64,000 nucleotides of DNA from Epiperipatus broadwayi. Taxonomy: Eukaryota > Onychophora > Udeonychophora > Euonychophora > Peripatidae. Both the position numbers and the translations under genes were made by a program. Of this stretch, positions 25,020 to 37,839 are shown one piece after another. Below the pieces are notes generated by a model that was not told where the DNA came from, did not search any database, and saw only the letters and a program-made list of their open reading frames with translations. Where the stretch lies: NCBI GenBank assembly GCA_028023455.1, contig JAQFVV010006273.1:4943128-5007127 (forward strand), in the 5' to 3' direction. The first letter of the stretch is position 1. Every line of letters begins with the position of its first letter.

Positions 25020-25530
25020 ATTTAGAATTACGTCTTGCTTTTTTAATAAAATGATTGATTTACTCTTAACCAAAAATACCATAACTTTAAAAAAAAAAGA
25101 CACACATAAAGTCCAAAAAAAAAAAAAATGAGAAAAAGCCCCGTAACTTTAAAGACACACACAAACTCAAAAACAATCCTAAGATTAATAAACATTGACT
25201 TATTATGTCTTGCTTTTGAATCAAATTATTGATTTACTCTTGGAAAAAAAAATACTGTAAAGACACACCTAAGTCCAAAAAAAAAAAAAAAATTCAAAAA
25301 AGCCCCGTAACTTTAAAGATACACACACAAACTTAAAAACAAGATTAGAATAATAAACATTTACTTATTACATCTTGCTTTTGAATAAAATTATTGATTT
25401 ACTTTTGCAAAAAAAAAAGAGACCGTAACTTTAAAAAGACACATGTAAAGTCAAAAAAAAAAAATTAGAAAAACACCGTAACTTTAAAGACACACAAACT
25501 CAAAAACAAGATAAGATTAATAAACATTTA
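25020..25530 (+). repeat. Minisatellite B, ~175 bp period
   Basis: GTCTTGCTTTTGAATCAAAT, ATTGATTTACTCTTG, then CCGTAACTTTAAAGACACAC and AAACTCAAAAACAAGATTA repeat at about 25033, 25206 and 25373, with a partial unit to about 25530. Poly-A lengths vary between units. Confidence 0.75.
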
Positions 25531-25800
25531 CAAAAATGAAAAAAAAAACTAACATCATATAATAGTATTAGTTAGTAGAATATTTTATTACAAATCTAAG
25601 AAATCATATCTTTTTAGATCAAATCGATCATTTAGGTCCGGCCCGGAATCGTTATATGTATATGTTTTCGATTAGCATCAACGCCATCTTAAGGCGAACA
25701 CCAAGGATGAGAATACAACTGAGAGTTCACTTGTAGATTGAACACCAATGTTAATGGTACTTGTAATGAAAGGATGATTACTTTCTATAGTTTGTTATAA

Positions 25801-26927
25801 CATTCTATGTATTAAATTAATAACAATGTTTCCCAATTATATAAGAAAACAAAAAATAAGCCACCTGTTTATAATTTGCATTTGATAATACTAGACAGAA
25901 TTGCTTATTAATTGTATATATAAGTTGTTTTTAATAGATGTGTTCTAGCAGTACTTATGGATCTGAGAGTTGAACACTTAACAGAGATGTAACACAGAGA
26001 GATTTCAGATCACTCAATAAAGTATGAGAGATGTGCACTATATGTGTAAGAGAATAAACAGATATCACTGAAAACATTGAAGTAATTAAGAGATTGAAAT
26101 AAAGTTAGATTAAACATAATGCTAAATAATAGATGAACAATATTCTTTTAAATTGGATCCCATGAGCTTGTAAAAGATCTAGAAAAAGATCATTGTGAAT
26201 TGGATGGATGAAATTAGAAAACTTGTGGTATATTGTTAAGACAAAAAGCTAAAGATTAGAATAATTGGATTAAGTTTGAAGAAACATTCATTCTGCATTG
26301 GATCAAATAATTGTTGAAGGTGATGATAAGTTCTCATTTTATGTATAATATGATCCTTTTTTACCTCACTTTCCATTTAGCATTGGTCATATTATAATAA
26401 ATATTTGTATAAATAATAAACTATGTTACTTATGGACTTATTTCCATGCAATTTTTTGTTATTATTATACTTGTGGTTGTACAGTTGTCTTCAGATATGG
26501 AAAATATACAAAATATATAAATATATAACATTATCAAATTATACATACATAACAAATTGTTTTTTTTTTTTAATCTATCGCAATGTACATTGTAATATTT
26601 ATATAGATATATTATTATCTTCTATATATGACTAACTTAAATATTGCTTAAATATATATATATATATATAATCATATTAATTATACTTTAATTTAAATCT
26701 AAATCTAAAGCCAATATTATATCAATGATGTAATTATTTTTCAAGTTGTATGTAACAGTGGATTATATATTTTTTTATTACATATCCAAAATTATTATAC
26801 TTTTTACAAATATCATATTAATATTTTAACTCAATTATACTAAAATATATGTACAATTTGGTGAAATATATATTGAAATATATACAAATAAAATGTCAAT
26901 TAATAAAAAAACTAATTGTGATAACAA
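25801..26927. other. AT-rich non-coding DNA
   Basis: No gene. Contains a TA run at about 26652-26670 and a purine-leaning patch at 25980-26300 with no conserved coding reading. Confidence 0.5.
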
Positions 26928-27040
26928 TAAAACTAATAAATATAATGGTAAATAACTAGTGTATGCAGTCTTTCAATTCGCAGAAGTACTTTCAGTTAAT
27001 TCCTTAAATCACCTCAACTGCCATTACAATCAAAAATCAA
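26928..27040 (+). repeat. Single arm of the 3.0 kb MITE family
   Basis: CAATAAAACTAATAAATATA, then AGAAGTACTTTCAGTTAATTCC and CCTCAACTGCCATTA follow the same order as the left arm and centre at 3046-3170. The matching inverted arm is missing. Confidence 0.5.
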
Positions 27041-27277
27041 AATGGAAGCAAACATTTCATTGTACTATGTTCTAATATAATTTGATAGTATAATGTTTTT
27101 ATGTATTGTGTTTATTTTATGCCATTGAAAAAGTTATTTGAACAGTTAAAATTGAATAAGCATAAAAACAGAAAAAAGTATGTGGAGATATGAATATAAA
27201 TAGCATAGTTAATAATTTCTATATATTGTATATTAATTATATATATATATATATATATTACAAAAAAAATGAAGTAA

Positions 27278-28000
27278 TATGTTACATGACCTAATTTAAC
27301 AAGCTTGTATTACAAATGTTATATATAGAGCTTGCAAATAAGCTCTTAACAAGCTTTGCAGAATATCCCCAACCCCAGACCAGTTTCTGCTACTGGTTTC
27401 CTCAGTGAGGTGCTAGGATATTCAAGCATTAGATTAAAAATACCAGGACAAGCTCAGCACTTTATCTAATGGATAACTTTTAAGTAGAAAATCTGAAATT
27501 TTTAGACATGCATATATCTTCCAATCTAGCTATCTAACTTAAATAGCCATATGGGACTGAACCAAGTTCAGATATACCATATATTAATAACTTTAGCAAT
27601 ATAAAATTGCCAAAGCCTTAATAGCAAAAAATAAAAATTATAAAGAAATCAAGTCATATGTCACATGATCTAATTTAACAAGCTTGTATTACAAATGTTA
27701 TATATGGAGCTCACAAATAAGCTAAATATTGCTGAAGTTATTAATATATGATGTATCTGAACTTGGTTCAGTTCCATATGGCTATTTAAGTTAGATAGTT
27801 GGATTGGAAGACATATGTATGTTCAAAAATTTTAGATTTTCTACTTAATAGTTATCCATTAGATAAAGTGCTAGGCTTGTCCTTGTATTTTTAATCTAAT
27901 GCTTGGATATTCTAGCACCTCACTGAGGAAGCCAGTAGCAGAAATTGGTCTGGGGTTGGAGATATTCTGCAAAGCTTATTAAGAGCTTATTTGTAAGCTC
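27278..28000. mobile_element. Foldback repeat (family FB), 720 bp
   Basis: 27328-27602 and 27724-28000 are inverted copies, each about 275 bp and roughly 90% identical by eye. They share GCTTTGCAGAATATC, CCCCAGACCAGTTTCTGCTA, CCTCAGTGAGGTGCTAGGATA, ATCTAATGGATAACT and CAGTTCCATATGGC. A terminal block (ATGTTACATGACCTAATTTA ... ATATATAGAGC) at 27283 recurs in direct orientation in the spacer (27660-27722). Transcribed, the region would make a hairpin stem of about 275 bp. There is no ORF. Relatives occur at 37840, 42900, 43545 and 60121. Confidence 0.8.
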
Positions 28001-28017
28001 TCTCTCTCTCTCTCTCT

Positions 28018-28900
28018 TTATATATATATATATGTAATGAATCTCACTACTATATATAACTAATAGTGTATGGCATAATTATATCAGTTTTTCTCATTTT
28101 ATTATTGCACACAATGTATCATGACATACTGATAGGTTAATATTTAATGAAAAGATTACATATTTTAACTGGTGTTCAAATATGTTTCAAGTTATATTAG
28201 TGAAATGAAATGTGCATTAACAAATCATGAAAATAAAGTATTGCATAAAACTTTATATTATTCTGTGGATAGATTTCAGTTATTTACAATAGAAAAATTT
28301 ATTTTAGAGTGATTTTATTTATTTGTTTATTTAAAATTAAGTTTATTTTGAGGAAATTAAACTTCATACAACATTATAAATATAATGGATATTTTATTAC
28401 ATAAACAATGTAGATATGTAAATATATACAATATTATAAAAGACTGGCCATTCATGTAAGAATATTAATGTATTATATTAATACAAGTTGGACTTTTAAT
28501 TTCTAACTGCAAATGTTATTCAAGGTAACAGCCATGCTATAAGTTATCTATAGCAGTTATTTATTTATATATTAGTATACTGAAATTGAAAATTCCAGAT
28601 CTAATTCCAGTGCTTGTTTTATATATATATTGTAACAGTCAGAATCGTCTATCTCACTAACACACTGCAGAATTCAAACCCCAGACACGAAACTGAACAT
28701 TCTAGGAGGGGTTGCCTTCTAGATATACTAAGTTCGAATCTAAAGCCCAAATTTCACAGCACCATCTATGTGACAATGCATCTTATGCCACTGCTAGTAT
28801 GACCTTTGACCGGTACCTGGTGGTCAGGGAGAAACAAAAGACTCTATACTAAAAGAAGTTTGGGTGGCTAATTAACATCTATGGATTTACGAAAGAAATG
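28018..28900. other. AT-rich non-coding DNA
   Basis: Begins after a (CT)n run at 27998-28017 and a TA tract. The patch 28635-28850 is less AT-rich (GTAACAGTCAGAATCGTC through CCTGGTGGTCAGGGAG) but I cannot assign it. Confidence 0.4.
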
Positions 28901-28913
28901 TAGAAAATATATA

Positions 28914-31350
28914 TATATATAGACCGAGACAGTGATAGGAATCAATAAAATTAGATATCAAATTTAGTTTTAAATAATTTCACAAAATTTATTTATATAA
29001 ATTATATATATAATGCCACTGTCTGCTTATATGAGACAGGGACGTGTATTAAATAATTGTTGGCATTATATTCCAATACATAACAAAATGGTTTTAAAGC
29101 AAAGTGATATATTCTATTCCTCGGACTAATAGCATTACGATAATGTGCTTGATGAGATAGGAACATGTGCGAGGTGTTTTGAGTAATTATACAAGTTTAA
29201 GAAAATATTTGAAATTAAGTGTTCTAAAATATTTATTGATTTCGAGAATAGCACGGACAAAAGCTTACTAAGCAACAAAGTGGGAATGTGATCAAAGCAT
29301 TTATTTGAGAATAATAATAATAGAGTTGCATTGGGAGGTCAGTATTGCTGATAATGAATTTATTAAAGTTGGAGGTGTGACACGTTTAAGTCACAGATGC
29401 TTTGTAAAATAAATATAAAATAAAACAATATTGAAGATCCGGAATAATTACGGAGGGCATCTCGCCGCTAACTCGTAGGAAAGTATTTTATGAACAGCCG
29501 AAACTTAGCGACTGTGTGACAATTGTGTTTAATTCCCAGGTGTGTCATTTGGGACACACTCTGCCTGGAAACTTGCAATAAGTGAAAAGAACGGACTTTG
29601 CCGTGTAAAGAATCCTTGGAAAAATAAAACAAAGCGGTCTCAACAACCAATTCATTTACCAGCAATACGAGACTAGTGTATATAAAAACATACTGAATGG
29701 GTTTTACTCAGATTAAGAGAAATGCCCAATCAAATTCCCCAAAATTCATTTAAAAGGGTCCGCACATTCTCGATGTCAATGATGAACTTTATAATTAAAG
29801 TAGAACATGGTAATTAAAATAGGAAAATGCATGCTTGCGGGTTTGAAAAGTAAGTATAGATTTATATACACAATCATGCATTAGGGGACACATTTAATCA
29901 TTGACCTCACACATACTCTCATATTAGATTAAAATCAATAACATGTAGATTTTAAACTATGTGATTATATTATATATTAAAGAATAGAATCGCCCTCGAA
30001 CGAGTGATTTGCAAGATAATAAAATTGGAAAATTATTTAGAAATTTAAAATATGCCTTCATAGCGGCGTCTTATTTTCAATTAAGGGAATAATTCACACA
30101 GTCAAAGATGATTCCGACACATTATCATAATAAAATAACAGAAAGCTTAATCAATAGAAAATATTATCCCAAGGATAGAGAGCAAAATGTTGAGTAACAC
30201 GTTAAAGAAATACATAATGAAGTTATGTGAAATATAAGAAAAACAATTTTAAATAGCTATAGCATGTTAGTTATCACAAAAGCTCTTGGGTTAATTTAGG
30301 GTTACCTCTGGAGAAGCATTTTCAGATAGATGTTCGGCAGGTTTTATAATTTAGCAGCAAAATCTGGAAATGTTCATATTTTTGGCAGTGGCAGAAATTC
30401 CGGGGTTCCTTGTGTGATCACTTCCGATGGTCTACGGCAGCATATGACCATTTCAGAGAGAAATAGCCTTCTTGCACTCTACTCTGTCATGTCAAGATTT
30501 ACAAATTACTACTATAATTTTGGTTAGAGACATTAGACCTCAGAATGATTTCTCTTAGAAACATTAGAAGAAAACTGGAGAACAAAAGAAAACCCTTCTT
30601 TTTATAGTAGACATTAACAATAGAACTGCCCTGGAGCATTACAAAAATATATCGGACTTATCAGCTGTAATTAAATCTATCCGAATGTCTAAAGGAATTC
30701 AACATTAATTAATTTCTTTTGTTAATTTCCCTGTCGACATTCGAATTACAAGCTAGATTCAATTAAAAATTACTTTTATTAATTAAAGAAAACCTTAAGT
30801 GGACATCTGCTGTTTTTAGATAAAACTTATATAATATTAACTAATTAAACTATTGTCCCTCATTTATTTTAAAGAAATAGTTGGAATGACTTTTATTAAA
30901 TTAAACGAAAATTATTTTACTTTTAACTTGCAATATTTGAATCTATTTACTAAACGAATATTTACTAAATGAATTTTATTTTAAACCAAAATATATTACG
31001 ACGGTAATATATTTGTAAATAGATTCAAACAAAATAACTTTAACAATTTATAATTTTGATATGTTTTAAAATGGATATCATAGTGTGTGCGCAATTATGA
31101 CTTATATAACTTACTTTTTAATAAATCAAAATTATGTGAACATATACATAATCTATAGTCTTTTATTTATTTGGGAATGAGTTATATATATAATACGAGC
31201 ATTGTACTTGTGGTTTAAAATTAGGTGGGATTTTCGGTATATAAGTGTATTACAGACACACTACGATAGATTGGGGTTCAAACTAAGGTATGAGGGTAGG
31301 AAGTAGGTGAGAAAAGGTAAAACGAAGATCTGCAAAGCAGACCTTACTGT
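28914..31350. other. GC-richer unassigned segment
   Basis: From GACCGAGACAGTGATAGG to the TCTGCAAAGCAGA region near 31330, CpG and G+C are visibly higher than in flanking DNA, and TA microsatellites sit near both edges (28905-28919 and 31358-31368). Longest ORFs are 65 codons on either strand (29468-29665 minus; 30330-30527 plus) and match nothing I know. The profile suggests an inserted element of about 2.4 kb, but I found no convincing terminal repeats. Confidence 0.3.
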
Positions 31351-33491
31351 TTCAATATATATATATCAATGCAAATTATTAATAATATATAAATACATTT
31401 TTAAAAATCTGCTTACAATAGTATGTTCAAATCTAATTCTAACATAGATATTTTTAATTATGACATTGTAATTAAAAATGGATGCATTTAAATTAAATGA
31501 ACTTATGCAATTAGAAACAGATTCTATAAGATGCATTTATTCAATATCTTTATTATGTTAATTTTTTTAAATGTACTGTAAATGTCAAAACATTCAGGAG
31601 TTTATTAAAGTGAGGGTTGTAATTATAAATCAAAATGATGTAATAAAACCGTGTTAAAAAGGTTATAAACACCTATCATTAATTTACAAAATTTATTGTT
31701 AGATCATAGTATTCTATTATTTAATTACTCACCTTTAGGCAAAGCAAACAAATAATATATATATATATATTGTGATAGACAAAATGGTCTCAGTAGGTAT
31801 GACCGATGTCCATCACCAGAGGCAGTCACACTAGACTTACCATTTAGAATGTCTTATATTAAGATATTAGCCTTTATTAGAAAGTTAACCATTGATCTTT
31901 ATATAAGAAGATTATAATTTATTGATGAGGACATAAAACCATAGACTTTTACAGAGCGCTCAGCCTCTACCATTAATTTATTTTTATGTCCACTGAAGCA
32001 TGGAGATCTAAAGACTCATCATAATATCTAGATGTCCAAAAGTAATAAAAGAGACTTACTGAATAACAAAATAAAATTGATTAAAAATTTATTTGGCTAT
32101 ATAAGAACACATACTAAAATAATTTTGAGTTATTGTATTCTACAGTTAATGAGGATAATTCAACCATTATTTAATCTGTTTGTTAAATTATTTCAATGTT
32201 ACTAACTTTACCCCAAGCTATATCTGCACTTTTGATTTTATTAAAAAGAAACTTTATTGATAACAAACTATATATGAATATTAACATATTTACAGCAGAA
32301 TAAATTTATGTTACATAGATAAAAGTATAACGAAACTGCTACCATAATGGTACTAGTAACATGAAAATTTGTTTAAATCCAAAGAATTGGCGTGTTCTAA
32401 TGTTACATAATCATGATAACTAAACTAAATAAAATACCACCATAGACCAATAATCTCAATTATTTCTTAATATTTCCATTGTTTGATGTGTTAAAGATAA
32501 GATCAGTATGTGCACGAATATAGAGCACAAATTCCAATGAATATCTTATAGTCACATGTATGAATATTATACATTTAAGTAATCTTAACAATATGCATTC
32601 ATTATTGTTACAAATGATCATTATCTTATAAATTAGTACCATAACCACATACTTCATTTGTAAATACTTGGATTACAGACAAAAATAATAATCATTGCAC
32701 ATAATTAATTCTTCTTAAATCTCTACTTCAACATCTAAGGATAAGCTTGTAAATCATCAGTCCATAGAGGGAATGCATCAAACCATAACTGTAAAATAAG
32801 ACACAAAATCTTTAGAAAATATTTTACGAAATACATACAACTACATTGATATGTTCTTTATTATGCAAGAAAGTATATATATAATCTGTTTAAAGCTTTT
32901 GATTAACAAGTCAAAGCTTTAACAGGCTTCCAGTCAATTCCTTAATTTTATTTCTCCCTTTTCTTTTTTTAATTAATATATTTAAAAACTGATTCCAATA
33001 AAATATTTTAAAATCTTATAGTATTCAGAGATGTTAATTTTGAAGTAATAATAAATATTTAAAAGATAAATTCACTTTAATTACAAAGAAAAGTTAATTA
33101 ATAATTTTACACTTTTACTACGTGTATCCGTATATAGTTATATGTATGTAAAAAAAGAGTAGAGATGTACATACATTTATAGTAAATAATTAAAACATAA
33201 AATATTGATATTTATTAAATTTAAAATTTTGGTAATAATTAATATAAAATATAAATATTTACAATAAAACTATTACTGAATTTATTATTAAAGTGATTTA
33301 ACAATAAAAAAAAGTTCCCTTAAACTTACTATAAAGAAAAGTATAGATTAAATTTTAAATTATTATTACTTTTTAAAATTAATAACAAAACAGATTGAAA
33401 TATAAAAGGAATAGATGTTGCAGAAAATAAAATATTGTAAATCAAAATAATAAAAGTTAAGATATTGAATGTTTTAATAATGTAATAAATT
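31351..33491. other. AT-rich non-coding DNA
   Basis: No coding region or clear repeat apart from TA tracts (31755-31771) and a weak MITE-arm resemblance near 32890-32945. Confidence 0.5.
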
Positions 33492-33504
33492 ATAGTATGG
33501 ATGT

Positions 33505-33608
33505 CAAGTGTTGTTAGCTGAGAGGTCAGTGCAGCGACCTTGCAAGCAAGCAGTTGGTTGTTGTGGGTTCACCTCACAGCCAATGCTATGACATATGGAA
33601 AAAAAATC
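33505..33608 (+). mobile_element. Short tRNA-derived SINE with 13-bp TSD
   Basis: A ~104 bp insertion flanked by exact copies of ATAGTATGGATGT (33492-33504 and 33609-33621). It contains TTAGCTGAGAGGTCAGTGCAG, which resembles a Pol III A box, and GTGGGTTCACCTC, which resembles a B box. It then ends GCTATGACATATGG and an A-run. Its sister copy at 39671 has a cleaner B box. The short length and tRNA-like head fit a tRNA-derived SINE with almost no body. Confidence 0.8.
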
Positions 33609-33761
33609 ATAGTATGGATGTATTTACTGAATATGGATGGATAGATACAGTAATGGTTTACGTTGTTGCATAACCATAGTAAATATTTTTATTTCTAATT
33701 TATATAATTTGTTAACTCTATGTATAATATATATTTAAGTAAGAGAATCAGCGCATATCGC

Positions 33762-34172
33762 TATTGAAAATTCAAATATAAAATATCGATTACACCCTAC
33801 TGTTACATTTCTTTCAGCATTGCTACCTTATAAATAAAGATAAAGTCCAAATAATGGTTCAAGCAAGTAAAAACTCATGCCTGCAGGCCACAAAGTTATT
33901 ATATAAATAGAAATTCAGACCTATTTATAGAATGATCATGAAATTACATCAACAATGATCTGAAATTGTTTATATACGAACATGTTTTAAGACTAACATA
34001 ATAGACATTTTAAACTTTGAAATCTCCTAAAGATTTTGCAGCATAAAAACAAAAGGTTATCTCTTGCTTGTGCCATTAAATTCAGGCTTTATCTTTGTTT
34101 ATAAGGCAATATAGCTGGAAGAAATGTAATGAAGGGGTATGGTAGATATTTTATATTTGAATTTTCGGCTAC
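33762..34172. repeat. Foldback repeat, ~110 bp arms
   Basis: GAAAATTCAAATATAAAATATC, then TACATTTCTTTCAGC and CTTATAAATAAAGATAAAG in the left arm recur inverted at 34065-34172. The spacer is about 190 bp. Arms are about 80% identical by eye. There is no ORF. It is probably a MITE or foldback family distinct from the other two. Confidence 0.7.
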
Positions 34173-35344
34173 TCTAATTTTATTTCTTATACATTAGTGT
34201 TTAAAAGATTTCAAAGTTTAAATTGTTTATTGTATTAGTATTTCTTTGTATATTAAACATGTTTTTATTAGCAATTTATGATCATTTCTGATTTAATTTT
34301 ATGATCCTTGTTTAAATATATCTGAGTTTTAATTTATATAACAACATTGTGGCATGCAAGGAAAAGATTAATTCTTCAGGTGTTCAGATCTTGATAACCC
34401 TAAAGTTGCTAATTTGTTGATCCTTTTTGTGCTTTTTATTTTTAAAAATAATTGATTTTTTTTATTAAAAAAGTATATTTTTTACAATATTCATAAAAAT
34501 CTAACTTCAAAAAATGAAAGTTATTTTAAAAATAATATATTAACTTGCAAATAATTAAAACAAGTAATCAAATGAAACAAATAATTAACTCGAGATTTTA
34601 CTTTAACTTTCAGGCAAAAATATTTTCAATGAATAATAAATAAATATTTCATGCAAGCAACAAATATAATCATTTAAAATTAAAAATTTAACTTGTAAAT
34701 ACAAAAAAAAAAGAGCAAAAAGAACAACTACAATCTTTTAAGTAAACATCTCTCTCTCTCCTTTGTTGCTAATTACTTTATATTTCACATTATTTTATTT
34801 TTTCTGAATTGGTTTTAATAAAAATGCATACAATGAAGTCATTATAAATGCTTTTTTGATATACAATACTTCCATTAAACACTCCAAAAAATGTAAACAC
34901 AAGATGTAAATGCATTAAAATTTGTAAATTTAATAAATTTTACAATATGAAAGCAGCCATTTTTTCATCTCAGAGTACCATATACAATCATGTTCATTAA
35001 TATTTTTTCAACTTACATTAAAAATATCAAAACAAGTAGAGAGGCAATGTGTCTAGTATTTCATTTCTATTGTGGAAAAAATTATTGAAGAAAAAGGATA
35101 TCATCAATATTGTATTTAATTATGATGAAATGCTATTTACTATTCATTTTATTAAAAAAATAAAGATATAGTGTAGTAAGTTTGCTATTATTTGTAACAC
35201 ACACAGATAATACATATGTAAATATTGTCTTTCAATTAATTATTAATAAATACATTACTTTTTAAAAATTTATCTATATTATAATTTTAATTTATATATG
35301 CATGACATACATACAAAAGATTCTGCATTATATATATATCTTTA
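34173..35344. other. AT-rich non-coding DNA
   Basis: About 1.2 kb with a short CT run near 34752 and no gene. Confidence 0.5.
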
Positions 35345-35346
35345 TA

Positions 35347-36201
35347 CAAGGTAAACCAAAAGTTCATAGACAATAGATGGACTAGGGTTTGTATCATATG
35401 TGACCTTGCTTTCAGAAGTGGACTAGACCAGACTCCTTACTTACATAATCAGATTGAGCATTCTTTGCCACTAATAAACATATAAACATGTCTATAATCA
35501 ATATACAAACATGGCCAAAGGGTAAAACATAAGTATGGCCAATGTGTAAACATGTGTATAAAGTCCAAACATTGGTTAGGGCTCTCTGAATCCAATTGCT
35601 GCCAGTAACATTGGGGATCTGACAATAAAAAGTAAACCTTTTTGGAGGCTAGCCAGAGTGACACAAAGAGAGATAATATCTATCTAACCTGAATGACTGA
35701 ACATGCTATTCATTGAAACTACTTCCAACAGTGAAGGTGGTTTTATTATAGCCATGTAGCTTTGAAAATGTTAAGCATAAATAAGTGCATAATTTTGGGG
35801 ATAACTGATATATCTATGCAGTGAATCAAGTCCATGATAAGATTGGAAGCTGCTACGACTATGGTAGACTCAAGGCAAGCTGTCTAGCATAGTCAGAAGA
35901 GTCCTTTAACAAATTTCAGGAAAGCTGTCCAATACAACCAGAAGAGTTAAAAATAGAACACATGAGACAAGCTAATATATACAGCTGAAAGTGAGTTCAG
36001 TCATTTGGCATGACCAGCACAATATTAACAATGTTTATCACTGTATTTTGTGAGTGTTAATATTTATTGATATTTCTGTTGGTTTGAGTCCGAACCCTGA
36101 AATTTAGCCAAACACAGCACTTTGTATATGTAGTATAATTGTATATGTAATCTCAAAATAAATGTTATCAATTACTGTTCATCTACTTTTGGTTCACTCT
36201 G
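35347..36201. mobile_element. Mariner-like non-autonomous element
   Basis: The ends are inverted: left CAAGGTAAACCAAAAGTTCATAGACAAT, right (as reverse complement) CAGAGTGAACCAAAAGTAGATGAACAG, each next to a TA dinucleotide (35345-35346 and 36202-36203). AACCAAAAGT is the core usually seen in Tc1/mariner TIRs, and TA is that group's target site. The 855 bp interior has no transposase: the longest ORF is 71 codons, so it is an internally deleted or MITE-like derivative. Confidence 0.7.
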
Positions 36202-36203
36202 TA

Positions 36204-37839
36204 TCCAGTAAACAATACATATTCTATTGTAATCAAAGCTTATCAATAAAATGTGAGCTGTTATATGTATGATGTATGTAATAAAGGTATAGAACAAAAT
36301 ATAGTAAATATCAAAAATCCACTGTATGTTTAAATAAAATCTGAAAATTAAACATTATATACTTACAAAAAAAATATTTAATTTTACAAAAATAAAAAGT
36401 TGGATAAACTATGTGTAAATTTACACTTTTCAAAATTTTAACAAAAGCCAAAATCATGTAATCACAATGGCTACTTTAAATATAATGTTAAGTCTACCTT
36501 TTGATTTAAAATTCACCCTTTGACTTTATTTTACTTTTATTAGAATGATACTGACATCTTGCTTTTTAAACTCGAATTAATATAAATCAATATATAGTTT
36601 AATTTAAGTTTTAGCTATCATATAAATGTATACCCATCAAATGAACATTACAAAACAGCCAAATGTGAATCATTTTATGCAGTACTTAAATAAAGCTAAA
36701 TGAAGCAATTAGTGATCATATGTTGAAGACTAATTTATTCAATTATATATTTAAATGATTGATTTATTAGAAAAGGATTTAAGTAATAAAATGACTTTAA
36801 TATGACAACATCTAGTTTAGAGATTAACTATATTAATTTACAAAAACAAACTTGGTGCATTCATTACTGATATTTTAATATCAAGATGGTCAACTTACTT
36901 TTATCAATATAGTTATATGCAAGATTGAAAATACTCTAGGCAGTTGAAGAGAGATTTTTCATATAGATTGATTTACATCTATTAATCGTTAACTATGGTT
37001 TGAGCTTATATCTAGGCTACTTATAACTTCTAGTTTAATAAATGGTTAGTATTAATATATTAATCAGAAGTAGTTGCTATCAAATTTATGAGTGCCGAAA
37101 TTTTGATACTTGTAAATCAAATTGTAATATATAATGATTTACATTAATAACAGTATTAGATAAGATTTCACGAAGATACTTTGCACTTAAAGTGTAGATG
37201 AGAATTTTTAATATCTAGTGTCATATCAATTGTTTTGTACCCAATATGTGAAATATGTATAACAACTTACAATATGTTTCTACCATATATGCTAACATGT
37301 AAATTGAAGATTAATATGCATACTTGAATACACACCAAATGATCTTATGAAAAATGGATGCTAACATTCATAATGGCAGCTCAGATCAAAGTCATTTAGT
37401 TCTCCTGTGCATTACATATATAAATTTAGGATGGCTTTTTAAAATATTTACATTTAGTTGACTTGTACTGATTGATAATAATGTTTTTTTCATAAGTTAC
37501 AATGATTTTAACTATGACATGTTATTTATAAGTTCAAATTAATAATGTCATGTTTATATATGGTTTGAGTTTTAATTCACTCTTAATTTCATTACATGTT
37601 AGAAAATCAACTCTTATTAATAGTACAACAATAAAAATACAATGATGCTTTATTCTTATAAGTTTCTGCCAAAGAGCACTTCAAAAAAAGTTGCCAATTT
37701 CAGTTTATATATATATATAATGCTGTGTTTATTATATATAGTATAAAATGTTTTAACATATATAGCAAACCAAATAATATATTATAATTTTAAAATTGTA
37801 CATATTAAATTAACAATAAAAATATGAGTACTAAATTAG
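36204..37839. other. AT-rich non-coding DNA
   Basis: No gene or element recognised over 1.6 kb. Confidence 0.5.

Larger units (their letters stand above)
23689..25800. mobile_element. DNA element with long TIRs and minisatellite core
   Basis: The ends are inverted copies. The left begins TTATAACAAACTACAAAAAG and the right ends TATAGTTTGTTATAA. They stay alignable for about 125 bp per side, including ATTGGTGTTCAATC and TCTCATCCTTGGTGTT, once an ~85 bp insertion in the left arm is skipped. The interior has no transposase. It has a CG-containing left part, a run of ~125 bp repeats and a run of ~175 bp repeats. TTATAA is itself a palindrome at both ends, so it may be target site or TIR and the superfamily cannot be fixed. 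This is a non-autonomous element, perhaps related to large foldback or MITE-like families. Confidence 0.75.

Noticed and set aside
28640-28850. Possible SINE or LTR start (TGTAACAGTCAGAATCG, with GGGTTTGAATTC on the other strand)
   Set aside because: No second copy, no A/B-box pair and no TSD found in the window.
33385-33410. AACAGATTGAAATATAA shared with the LTR at 10025
   Set aside because: Only about 20 bp in AT-rich DNA; no further LTR similarity around it.
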